DNA of 8,270 nt, taken from positions 1 to 8,270 of the forward strand of contig DMVN01000072.1 of assembly GCA_003476685.1 (NCBI GenBank), in the 5' to 3' direction. The notes under the pieces are model-generated. The model had not been told where the DNA came from, did no database searches, and was given only the letters and a program-made list of their open reading frames with translations. The stretch comes from Acidobacteriota bacterium (GTDB lineage: Bacteria; Acidobacteriota; Aminicenantia; Aminicenantales; Saccharicenantaceae). Shown here one piece after another: positions 1-7,828 of this stretch (within the stretch, counting starts at the first letter, position 1; every line of letters starts with the position of its first letter). A program made the position numbers and the translations under genes.

Positions 1-168
1 AGCCAGCACCTTTCCAGGACCGAGGGCCCGGACTGCCAGGTAAAGGCAGACAGTCGAGTCAAGGCCACCCGAGAGGCCCAGAATAACCCGGTTAAAACCG
101 GCTTTTCTGGTTTCTTCCCTGATGAATCCGGTCAGAGCCTTGATGACCAGAGGAGCGTTAATCTTCAT
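1..168 (-). CDS. nadE: NAD+ synthetase, N-terminal part (runs off left edge)
   Basis: This is the first 56 codons of a gene that continues beyond base 1. NAD+ synthetase adenylates the carboxylate of nicotinic acid adenine dinucleotide with ATP and replaces AMP with ammonia to give NAD+, in the cytoplasm. The visible sequence shows an N-terminal helix with a KAGF turn, then VILGLSGGLDST at residues 28-39, which contains the SGGxDS pyrophosphate loop of N-type ATP pyrophosphatases. The opening MKINAPLVIKAL resembles stand-alone, ammonia-type NadE rather than the middle of a fused enzyme. The ATG at 166-168 lies inside the end of the upstream CN-hydrolase gene, with an 11-nt overlap in a different frame, so the two are probably co-transcribed and translationally coupled. 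Only a weak purine-rich ribosome site (AAGAGAAGG) precedes it. The SGGxDS loop also occurs in GMP synthetase, asparagine synthetase and similar enzymes; the neighbour and the N-terminal pattern favour NadE. Confidence 0.85.
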   Translation of the reverse strand, partial: MKINAPLVIKALTGFIREETRKAGFNRVILGLSGGLDSTVCLYLAVRALGPGKVLA

Positions 169-1021
169 GGCCTTCTCTTATGATTTTTTCCAGCGACCGC
201 CAGATAACCTCGGGCCGGTCGTCTCGCCTGAAAGGCCAGCTCTTTCTGGCCTTTCTGACTTCAGACAGGTCAACCTCCACCAGGGCGAAATCTTCTTCCA
301 GGTAGGGCAGACGGGCCAGCAACTTCCCATAGGGCGAATAGACAAACGAGCCACCGGCAAAGGCCACTCCGTCTTCATAGCCAGCCCGGTTGCAATAAAT
401 GACCAGGGCACTGGAAAAGAAGGATATAGCCTCACCCATCAACTCCCACATGCGGCTGGTTTCAAAGCCCTGGGCCCGAGATTCGGCTATTCCCCTTCCG
501 GGGGCAGCTGAGATGGTGATTATCAGACCGGCCCTGCCAGCCAGATAACAGTAGCTGGCGCCGTAGTGGAGAAAATCCCGGCAGACCAGCAGCCCTGTTC
601 TGGAAAACCTGGTTTCAAAAGGCCGGAATTCCCGGCCGGCGGCGAAGAATCGTCCCTCTTCAAACATGCCCGAGGTGGGCAGGAAAACTTTGCGGTGGAT
701 ATGCCTGATACTTCCGCCTGCAAGGTAGGCCGCCGCATTATAGACCAGTCCCGGCTCCCGCTGACTCTCTTCCACAAAGCCAACCACCAGGTCTATTTCC
801 CCGGAGGCTTTCAGGAGCTTCTGGAAAAGCGGAGACCTGGCCGGGTCCAGAGCTACTTCAGCCGCCAGGTCCTTTAAGTTGTATCCGGTCAGGCTCAGCT
901 CGGGAAAAACCAGCAGGTCGGCTTTCCGGGCCAGGGCCTTTTTAATCAGGTTGAGATGGAGCTTCAGATTCCGGCCCGGGTCACCCAGTACCGGAGAAAT
1001 CTGGGCCAGGGCAATTTTCAT
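158..1021 (-). CDS. CN-hydrolase (nitrilase superfamily), probable glutaminase partner of NadE
   Basis: This is a complete 287-aa carbon-nitrogen hydrolase. The Glu-Lys-Cys triad of the family is recognisable: E41 in FPELSLTGY, K111 in HRKVFLPTSGMFEEGRFF (the second Glu is likely E121), and C147 in LLVCRDF. The late family signature NRAGYEDGVAFAGGS lies at 211-225, and the length fits a single CN-hydrolase domain. In glutamine-dependent NAD+ synthetases such a domain is fused in front of the synthetase and releases ammonia from glutamine. Here it ends 11 nt inside nadE, in the same order as in the fused enzyme, so I infer that it supplies NadE with ammonia. It could instead act on another amide such as an omega-amide. 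The ATG at 1019-1021 is chosen because MKIALAQISP is a typical start for this fold and an in-frame stop lies just upstream. No clear Shine-Dalgarno precedes it. The leader contains a hairpin followed by T5. Confidence 0.88.
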   Translation of the reverse strand: MKIALAQISPVLGDPGRNLKLHLNLIKKALARKADLLVFPELSLTGYNLKDLAAEVALDPARSPLFQKLLKASGEIDLVVGFVEESQREPGLVYNAAAYLAGGSIRHIHRKVFLPTSGMFEEGRFFAAGREFRPFETRFSRTGLLVCRDFLHYGASYCYLAGRAGLIITISAAPGRGIAESRAQGFETSRMWELMGEAISFFSSALVIYCNRAGYEDGVAFAGGSFVYSPYGKLLARLPYLEEDFALVEVDLSEVRKARKSWPFRRDDRPEVIWRSLEKIIREGHED

Positions 1022-1023
1022 AA

Positions 1024-1090
1024 GTTGAAAATATCACAAAAACGGCCATTCTGTCCAATGGCTGAGAATCATCAAGGTGGGGTTGAAAAT
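1024..1090. repeat. 9-bp direct repeat GTTGAAAAT in the divergent control region
   Basis: GTTGAAAAT occurs at 1024-1032 and again at 1082-1090, 58 bp apart. One copy lies just before the CN-hydrolase start, and the other covers the candidate plus-strand -35 box. It could be a paired operator or a chance repeat in AT-rich sequence. Confidence 0.3.
1038..1062 (-). promoter_or_regulatory. Hairpin plus T5 in CN-hydrolase leader (attenuator-like)
   Basis: On the minus strand a perfect 6-bp inverted repeat, GCCATT/AATGGC (arms 1057-1062 and 1045-1050, loop of 6 nt), is followed after CG by five T residues (1042-1038). The element lies 16 nt upstream of the CN-hydrolase start and downstream of the candidate promoter, so it would sit in that gene's leader. 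A mutually exclusive 5-bp pairing (ATTCT 1065-1069 with AGAAT 1048-1052) shares three bases with the hairpin. This shape suits an attenuator or intrinsic terminator, but the stem is short and a chance hairpin is possible. Confidence 0.35.
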
Positions 1091-1109
1091 TCGGCCCTGA
1101 TTATATAAA
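1083..1109 (+). promoter_or_regulatory. Candidate promoter for the PATAN-J-TPR gene
   Basis: TTGAAA at 1083-1088 and TATAAA at 1104-1109 are separated by 15 nt, which is short. The -10 box overlaps by two bases the -10 box proposed for the opposite strand, so only one promoter of the pair could be occupied at a time. This is a weak consensus-based call. Confidence 0.3.
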
Positions 1110-1130
1110 GTATTAAAAGGATTTTATCAA
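1100..1130 (-). promoter_or_regulatory. Candidate promoter for CN-hydrolase/nadE
   Basis: A perfect TATAAT occurs on the minus strand at 1100-1105. A TTGATA at 1125-1130 could serve as the -35 box, though the 19-nt spacer is longer than the usual 17. Transcription would start near 1093 and give a leader of about 70 nt. The call rests on consensus matching only. Confidence 0.4.
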
Positions 1131-1141
1131 AGGGCCCTATT

Positions 1142-2584
1142 GTGAGTTCCGTAAATCATGTAGCTGCTTTTCTCAAGGACATTTTCTTCAATAACAGGAC
1201 CGGGCGCCTGTCTTTTAAGCGCCAGGAGGTGGAAAAGCATTTCTTCTTTATCAAGGGCAAACCCATCCAGGTTAAAACCAATGTCAAAAGCGAAAGACTG
1301 GGAGAAATTCTGTTCAAGCTACAGAAGATCCAGACCCAGACCTTCGAAAACATAGAAGAATTCATTCAACCCCATCAGCCGCTGGGGGAATCCCTGAAAA
1401 GGGGTGGCGTCATCAAGGAAGGAGACTTGCGAGAAGCCCTGGCCTTCCAGATCCGGGAATCGCTGCTGGGAATATTTTCTTATTTCGACGGCGAGCTTAA
1501 TTTCCAGGAGAAAGACATTCAGCCCCAGGCCGAAGAATTGCCGGCGGTTGATATTCCCTTCATCATTGATTACGGCCTGCGCCGGATGAAGTATGATTCC
1601 AGCCTGCAGAGGTTTTTTGCCGGCCGGAAAGTCGTCCTGAAAAACATCCGCTATGCCTATTTCCTGACCGAAGAGGAAAAAGCTCTTCTGGACAGGTTGG
1701 CCACGTCTCAGGTCATAGACCGGATGGCCATCCCGGCTCGCTTCTCCAGCGAGAGTTTTTTCCGTTGTCTGTATCTTTTTTATTGCCTGGACATGATAGA
1801 AGTCCAGGCTGCCGATGAAAGTTTCAAGAAGGATGATTATGCCGCCGCCAGCAAAAAAAAGCTGGAACTGGATGAGCTGGAAGCCAGGATAGAAGAGCTC
1901 AAGGAAATCAAGTCCCAGCTCAACAGCCGCAATTACTATGAGTTGCTGGGTGTGTCCAGGGTGGCCACGGATGAGGAGATTAAAAAAGCTTACTTTAACC
2001 TGGCCCGGAAATACCACCCTGACCGGTTTAACAGCAACCTCAGTGACCACAGCCTGGTTAATGAGGTCTTCAACGCCATCACCACTGCCTACCGCACCCT
2101 TAGCGAGCCGGACCAGAGAAAAAAGTATGACCAGCAGCTGGCTGCACCCCAGCAGGAAACAGCCGACGACCTGGCCCGCAAGGCCGAGGTCAAGTACCGG
2201 CAGGGACGCACCCTTTATAACCAGGGAATGTATGAAGAAGCGGTCATATTTCTGGAAGAGGCCATCCGTCTTAAAAAGGCCAGAGCCGACTACTATCTGC
2301 TCCTGGCCATGGCCGAGTCCAAGCTGCCCGCCTATAAGAAGAAAGCCGAGGAAGATTTCCTCCGGGCCATCGAGATGGAGCCCTGGAATGCCGAAGGTTA
2401 TGTCGGCCTGGGCCTGCTGTATCTGGGAGAGGGTCTTAAGGTCAGGGCTAAGAAGCAACTGCAGCGGGCCCTGGAGATTGACCCCGACCACCACCAGGCC
2501 AGGGCGGCACTGACCGAGCTGGAAAAAGGCGAAAAAAAGACCGGCCTCAAAGCCATGCTGGACCTGGACCTGTCCAAGCTTTTC

Positions 2585-2599
<15 letters not shown>
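1142..2599 (+). CDS. PATAN (DUF4388)-like / J-domain / TPR multidomain protein
   Basis: This 485-aa protein has no signal peptide and no membrane segment, so it is probably cytoplasmic. Residues 5-125 resemble the DUF4388/PATAN domain (NNRTGRLSF; FFFIKGKPIQ; RLGEILFKLQKI; two-part helical end with GELNFQ). Residues 165-222 look like a winged-helix module (TEEEKALLDRLAT ... LYLFYCLDMIEV). A charged coiled coil covers about 235-262. A J domain spans 263-333, with HPD at 292-294 and QRKKYD at 325-330. There is no G/F linker or zinc finger, so it is a class C J protein that would stimulate an Hsp70. Two to three TPR units follow at about 342-453, then a Lys-rich tail (FKKKK). The GTG start at 1142-1144 follows AAAGGG (1129-1134) by 7 nt, and an in-frame stop lies at 1106-1108. 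PATAN domains often occur in bacterial regulatory and adaptor proteins. The specific role is unknown; I infer an adaptor that brings DnaK to clients or complexes. Confidence 0.82.
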
Positions 2600-4637
<2,038 letters not shown>

Positions 4638-4639
4638 TT

Positions 4640-4668
4640 ATTTTAGGAGAAAAGGCAGAAAGAGTGAA
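4640..4668 (-). promoter_or_regulatory. Weak candidate promoter for ligA
   Basis: On the minus strand, TTCACT (4663-4668) and TAAAAT (4640-4645) are 17 nt apart and would give a short leader ending at the strong ribosome site. The -35 box lies inside the hairpin at 4656-4685. The match is modest and the call tentative. Confidence 0.28.
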
Positions 4669-4685
4669 GCTGCCCCCTCTTTCTG
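4656..4685 (-). terminator. 9-bp-stem hairpin downstream of the secreted TPR gene
   Basis: A perfect 9-bp inverted repeat, CAGAAAGAG/CTCTTTCTG, with a 12-nt loop begins 28 nt after the stop of the TPR gene. On the minus strand it is followed by CCTTTTCTCC, a short and interrupted T tract. It probably terminates or stabilises the 3' end of the TPR-gene transcript and separates it from ligA, which lies on the same strand 106 nt downstream. The stem is only moderately GC-rich, so termination efficiency is uncertain. Confidence 0.5.
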
Positions 4686-4713
4686 GATGAGCTGCTTACC
4701 AACAGGCCGGTTA

Positions 4714-5889
4714 TTATTTTCCCAGCCGGCGCTTGGTTTCTTCTACCAGCTGGTTGAACTTGGTAATGGCTGCTTCCTGCTGCTTTTTGAGCTTATCGAT
4801 TTCAGCCTGGAGGGCGTCGATGTCGGCCTGGAATTCCTGCATTTTTTTCTTGTCCTTGTCAGTCAGTTCCTCTTCGCTCTTGCCCCCGAAACGCTCGTTA
4901 AAAATTTTGGTCAGCTCTTCCAGCTCTTTAACCTTGTTCTGAATAGCCAGAACCGTTTCATTGTACTTGAGGTCCTTGTTCATGGTAAAGAACAGGCCCT
5001 CAGCCATCTTCATGGCTTGCTCGGAATTGGGGTTGGGCAGGAAGGCAGCTTCCAGAGAGTAGCGAACAGCCTCATTAACGGCGGCCGGGTCGGTCTTGGC
5101 TTTGTTGGCCAGAATGACAGCAACGGAAAAAGCCACCTCTCCGGTCTTTTTCTTGCTGTAGGCTTCTTTCAGCAGGCCCAGGGCTTCGTCGTTCTTGCCA
5201 GCCCGGTTCAGCAGCTGTCCGAGCAGCAGGGCATCGTTGGGGTCTTTGGTCTGGTTGTAAATCGCCCGGTAAACTTTTTCGGCCTCAGCATAATTCTTAG
5301 CGTCGGCGAAGGTTTTCCCCATCTTGCGCAGCGAAACCATGATGTTCTTGTCTTTGCTCAGGGCGTAGGCGTTGAGGTAAGCCTCGACCGCAGTCGCCGT
5401 GTCCTTGGCTTTTTCCGCGGCACTGCCGAGAATGTAATGGCCGGCGGCAATGATTTTATTCCACTTGTCGGGATTGGCTCCCTCTTTGGTTTTCTCAACC
5501 TTGCCCAGTTCGATCAGCTGGCTGGCGTAATTCTTGGCCTTGTCCAGATTCTGACCCTGGTTGACATAATTGTTGGCCAGGAAAATCATGAGAGAAGATT
5601 TAACTTCGGCATCCAGGCCACCCACGCTCAGGGCCTTTTCTCCGTAGTTCAGTGATTCCTGGAGGCTCTTGCTGGGGCAGGGGAGCAAGCACAGGTAAGC
5701 ATAGGCATAATTTTCATACTGGGAGCCCTTGCCGGCATACTGGTTTATGAATTCCTTAAGCAGCTTGACTTTCTCGCAATTATCCTGGACGGTCATGGCC
5801 TTGATGTAGGCTTCGTCGGCCGGGTTCTGGGCCCAGACAGCCCCGGCTGCCAGCAGGATTAATAGGATTAACAGTAAAGTTTTTTTCAT
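4714..5889 (-). CDS. Secreted TPR and coiled-coil protein of unknown function
   Basis: This is a 391-aa protein. Residues 1-20 form a clear Sec signal peptide: MKK, a Leu-rich core, and AVWA before Q21 as a signal peptidase I site. There is no lipobox cysteine, so the product is probably periplasmic or otherwise exported and soluble. The body is helical with TPR-like units at about 55-91, 94-130, 143-180, 181-216 and 217-250, some degenerate. A helical section follows, and the last third (about 313-390) is a charged, Lys/Glu-rich coiled coil. Three cysteines (C38, C67, C71) lie early in the mature part and could form a disulfide. The ATG at 5887-5889 follows GAGAGG (5896-5901) by 6 nt. It faces murB divergently and is separated from ligA by a hairpin. 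TPR proteins of this kind usually scaffold envelope complexes; nothing here identifies the partner. Confidence 0.85.
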   Translation of the reverse strand: MKKTLLLILLILLAAGAVWAQNPADEAYIKAMTVQDNCEKVKLLKEFINQYAGKGSQYENYAYAYLCLLPCPSKSLQESLNYGEKALSVGGLDAEVKSSLMIFLANNYVNQGQNLDKAKNYASQLIELGKVEKTKEGANPDKWNKIIAAGHYILGSAAEKAKDTATAVEAYLNAYALSKDKNIMVSLRKMGKTFADAKNYAEAEKVYRAIYNQTKDPNDALLLGQLLNRAGKNDEALGLLKEAYSKKKTGEVAFSVAVILANKAKTDPAAVNEAVRYSLEAAFLPNPNSEQAMKMAEGLFFTMNKDLKYNETVLAIQNKVKELEELTKIFNERFGGKSEEELTDKDKKKMQEFQADIDALQAEIDKLKKQQEAAITKFNQLVEETKRRLGK

Positions 5890-5921
5890 TTCCTACCTCT
5901 CTCCAAAAATTAATTTGCTCA

Positions 5922-5952
5922 ATATCTTGCCCGTTACAGGTCAAAAAGTCAA
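5922..5952 (-). promoter_or_regulatory. Tentative promoter region for the secreted TPR gene
   Basis: On the minus strand TTGAC occurs twice, 8 nt apart (TTGACT at 5947-5952, TTGACC at 5939-5944). Either could be a -35 box, but only poor -10 matches follow: CAAGAT after 17 nt, or GATATT after 20 nt from the first copy. The leader would be about 30 nt. The rest of the 5890-6057 spacer is AT-rich and holds no gene I can support. Confidence 0.25.
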
Positions 5953-6015
5953 TAGCCAAGATTTTTCTTCGGTGGTCGATCTTTTATAATGCAATTTATG
6001 TGCCAGATAAGCTAT

Positions 6016-6044
6016 TAGACTCTGTTTTATTAATCCCTTATAAT
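6016..6044 (+). promoter_or_regulatory. Candidate promoter for murB
   Basis: TAGACT (6016-6021) and a perfect TATAAT (6039-6044) are 17 nt apart. Transcription would start about 6-7 nt before the murB ATG, leaving no room for a Shine-Dalgarno. A second perfect TATAAT at 5985-5990 lacks a good -35 box but would give a leader of about 60 nt. Confidence 0.45.
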
Positions 6045-6057
6045 AAATAAAAGAAAA

Positions 6058-7002
6058 ATGAAAGAGTTGCAAGAGTTCGGCCAGATTTTTTTCCAGGAAA
6101 CAGGGCTGGCTCTGTTGTCCCGGGTGCCCCTGTCGTCCTATTCCAGTTTCCGGATAGGCGGGCCGGCTGATTATTTTCTTGAAGTGCACCAGCTTTCGGA
6201 CCTGATCCTGGCTGTCCAGACGGCCAGGAAGCACAGATGTCCATTTTATGTTATCGGCGGTGGGTACAACCTGCTTTTTGATGACGCCGGCTACCGCGGC
6301 CTGATTATCAGGAATTCAGCTGCCGGCCTGGAAATCAGGTCGGAACAGGGCTACCTGGAAGCGGCTTCCGGAACCCATCTGTCCGCCTTGATCACCCAGG
6401 CGCTAGCGGCCGGCCTGGCCGGGCTGGAATTTCTGGCCGGGATACCGGGCACGGTTGGCGGGGCCGTTTATGGCAATGCGGGCGCCTTCGGTCGGGCCAT
6501 CGGGGAAAGAGTGGTGGGCGTTACCGTGCTGACCGCCGATGGCCGGGAACAGACTCTCGGGCCGGCTGAACTGTGTTTTGATTACCGCTATTCCTCCCTT
6601 AAAAAAGACCATAAAATCATTCTCAAAGCCAGCCTGGCGGTAGAACCCGGGTCCAGTAAAGAAATCATCAAGAAGATTGAAGAATACCTGGAACAGCGGG
6701 CCAGCAAGCACCCGCCGGGAGAGACTCCATGCGCCGGCAGCTATTTCAAAAACATAGTGCTTCCCGGCGGGCGTAAAATTCCGGCCGGCCAGTTGCTGGA
6801 ACAGGCCGGAGCCAGGGGCATGAGGGTGGGCCAGGCGGCAGTTTATCCCGGGCACTGCAATTTCATCATAAATCTAGGACAGGCCAGGGCCCGAGATGTC
6901 CTGATTCTGGCAGCTGAGTTGAAAGAAAAAGTCTGGCAGACTTCGGGGCTGGCCCTGGAAGAAGAAGTTATTTTTGTTCCAGAAGACGCTTCAATGCTCT
7001 GA
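6058..7002 (+). CDS. murB: UDP-N-acetylenolpyruvoylglucosamine reductase MurB
   Basis: This 314-aa FAD enzyme reduces UDP-GlcNAc-enolpyruvate with NADPH to UDP-N-acetylmuramate, the second committed step of peptidoglycan precursor synthesis, in the cytoplasm. The FAD-binding part shows SSFRIGGPADYF (29-40), GGGYNLLF (67-74), and the hallmark GIPGTVGGAVYGNAGAFG (128-145). The substrate domain has DYRYSSLK (175-182) and CAGSYFKN (225-232), with S228 as the likely proton donor. It continues with IPAGQLLEQAG (241-251) and ends GLALEEEVIF, where E303 aligns with the family's C-terminal catalytic Glu. Position 70 is Tyr where most MurB proteins have Ser (GGGSN). No Shine-Dalgarno precedes the ATG at 6058-6060; the upstream bases are almost all A, and the nearest upstream stop (6031-6033) leaves no alternative ATG, GTG or TTG. 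Its 3' end overlaps that of the convergent DUF2520 gene by 35 bp. No other mur genes are in view. Confidence 0.97.
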   Translation: MKELQEFGQIFFQETGLALLSRVPLSSYSSFRIGGPADYFLEVHQLSDLILAVQTARKHRCPFYVIGGGYNLLFDDAGYRGLIIRNSAAGLEIRSEQGYLEAASGTHLSALITQALAAGLAGLEFLAGIPGTVGGAVYGNAGAFGRAIGERVVGVTVLTADGREQTLGPAELCFDYRYSSLKKDHKIILKASLAVEPGSSKEIIKKIEEYLEQRASKHPPGETPCAGSYFKNIVLPGGRKIPAGQLLEQAGARGMRVGQAAVYPGHCNFIINLGQARARDVLILAAELKEKVWQTSGLALEEEVIFVPEDASML

Positions 7003-7828
7003 TTTTTTTCGGGTTGAGACCGCGGCGGCCGGCTATCTTCAAAGCTTGTGAGGCCAAAGCCCTGTAAGCCCTGTCCAGACCCGGCTGTTTTGAGGTGAGG
7101 GCCAGGTGTTTTTTTACCGTCCCCAGGTCTCCCCGGACCACCGGTCCGGTCAGGCTGGACTCAATACCAAGTTTTTTTACGTTCTGTAAAGTTTTGTCCA
7201 GGAGAGGGGTCAGTATTTCCAGAATCGTTTTTTCTTCCAGGCCGGAGGCTCGCAGGAGCTCCCTGACCTCGTTCAACAGGACAATCAAAAAATTTGAGGA
7301 AATCGATAGAGCCAGGTGGTAGAGTGGCTTTTCCCGGGCTGACAGCAGCAGGGCCTGGGCTCCCAGCCTGGCCGCCAGTTTCTGGCCCAGTTTTACAGCT
7401 TCAGGTTGTCCTTCCAGGCCGATAAAGATGCCCTTGAAAAGTCCCGGTTCAGGCAAGTCCCCAGCAAACGTTTGAGCCGGGTGAAAAGAGGCTACTCTGG
7501 CTCCTTTGGCTGATAGCGGTCGGAGCAGGTCCGAGGCGCAGGCTCCGCTCGTATGAAAGACGTATTTCCCCTGCCAGTCGAGGTCCTGGAGTTCTTTCAC
7601 CACCACCGGAATGAGGTCATCGGGAACGCAGATAAAAATAATCCCGGCGGAACGGGCCGCCAGCTTGTTGTCGGTGGTTGCCCGGCCCTGGCCAATCATC
7701 TTCCTGGCCTGCCGGGCCCGGCCCGGCAGCGGGTCGGCCAGGTATTTTAAGTTCAGGCCTTTTCTGGTCAGGGCGGCAGCCAGGGCTGTCCCCACCCTTC
7801 CGGCACCGATGATGGACAAGGTCTTCAT
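6968..7828 (-). CDS. Rossmann-fold DUF2520 protein (putative NAD(P)-binding oxidoreductase)
   Basis: This 286-aa protein has an N-terminal Rossmann fold and a C-terminal helical DUF2520 domain, a common pair distantly related to pyrroline-5-carboxylate and ketopantoate reductases. The dinucleotide loop is GAGRVG at 8-13, followed by FICVPDD (65-71), the family motifs HTSGA (92-96) and SFHPAQTF (114-121), and in the second domain GPVVRGD (228-234). It is predicted to bind NAD(P) in the cytoplasm. No substrate is established for the family as far as I know, so no reaction is assigned. The ATG at 7826-7828 overlaps the stop of the upstream NYN gene in an ATGA, without a good Shine-Dalgarno, which suggests translation by re-initiation. 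The last 35 bp overlap the 3' end of murB on the other strand, encoding the Lys/Arg/Leu-rich C-terminal tail. Confidence 0.88.
   Translation of the reverse strand: MKTLSIIGAGRVGTALAAALTRKGLNLKYLADPLPGRARQARKMIGQGRATTDNKLAARSAGIIFICVPDDLIPVVVKELQDLDWQGKYVFHTSGACASDLLRPLSAKGARVASFHPAQTFAGDLPEPGLFKGIFIGLEGQPEAVKLGQKLAARLGAQALLLSAREKPLYHLALSISSNFLIVLLNEVRELLRASGLEEKTILEILTPLLDKTLQNVKKLGIESSLTGPVVRGDLGTVKKHLALTSKQPGLDRAYRALASQALKIAGRRGLNPKKIRALKRLLEQK

Noticed and set aside
122..511. Plus-strand open frame over the CN-hydrolase/nadE junction
   Set aside because: It is antisense to two well-supported genes and carries no motif.
1..1021. The CN-hydrolase/nadE pair as a frameshifted fused NAD+ synthetase
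   Set aside because: The second gene has a start-like N terminus typical of stand-alone NadE and the first a natural C-terminal end. I see no disrupted linker, though reads would be needed to exclude an error.
1319..2494. 391-codon open frame on the minus strand opposite the PATAN-J-TPR gene
   Set aside because: It is antisense to an unmistakable J domain with HPD and shows no domain pattern or ribosome site of its own.
5941..6234. Minus-strand open frame spanning the murB promoter region and murB 5' end
   Set aside because: It runs antisense through conserved MurB sequence and has no ribosome site or recognisable domain.
6980..7009. Intrinsic terminator for murB using the T7 run at 7003-7009
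   Set aside because: Only 4-bp stems (GAAG/CTTC, CAGA/TCTG) can be formed before the T run, too weak to call as a terminator.
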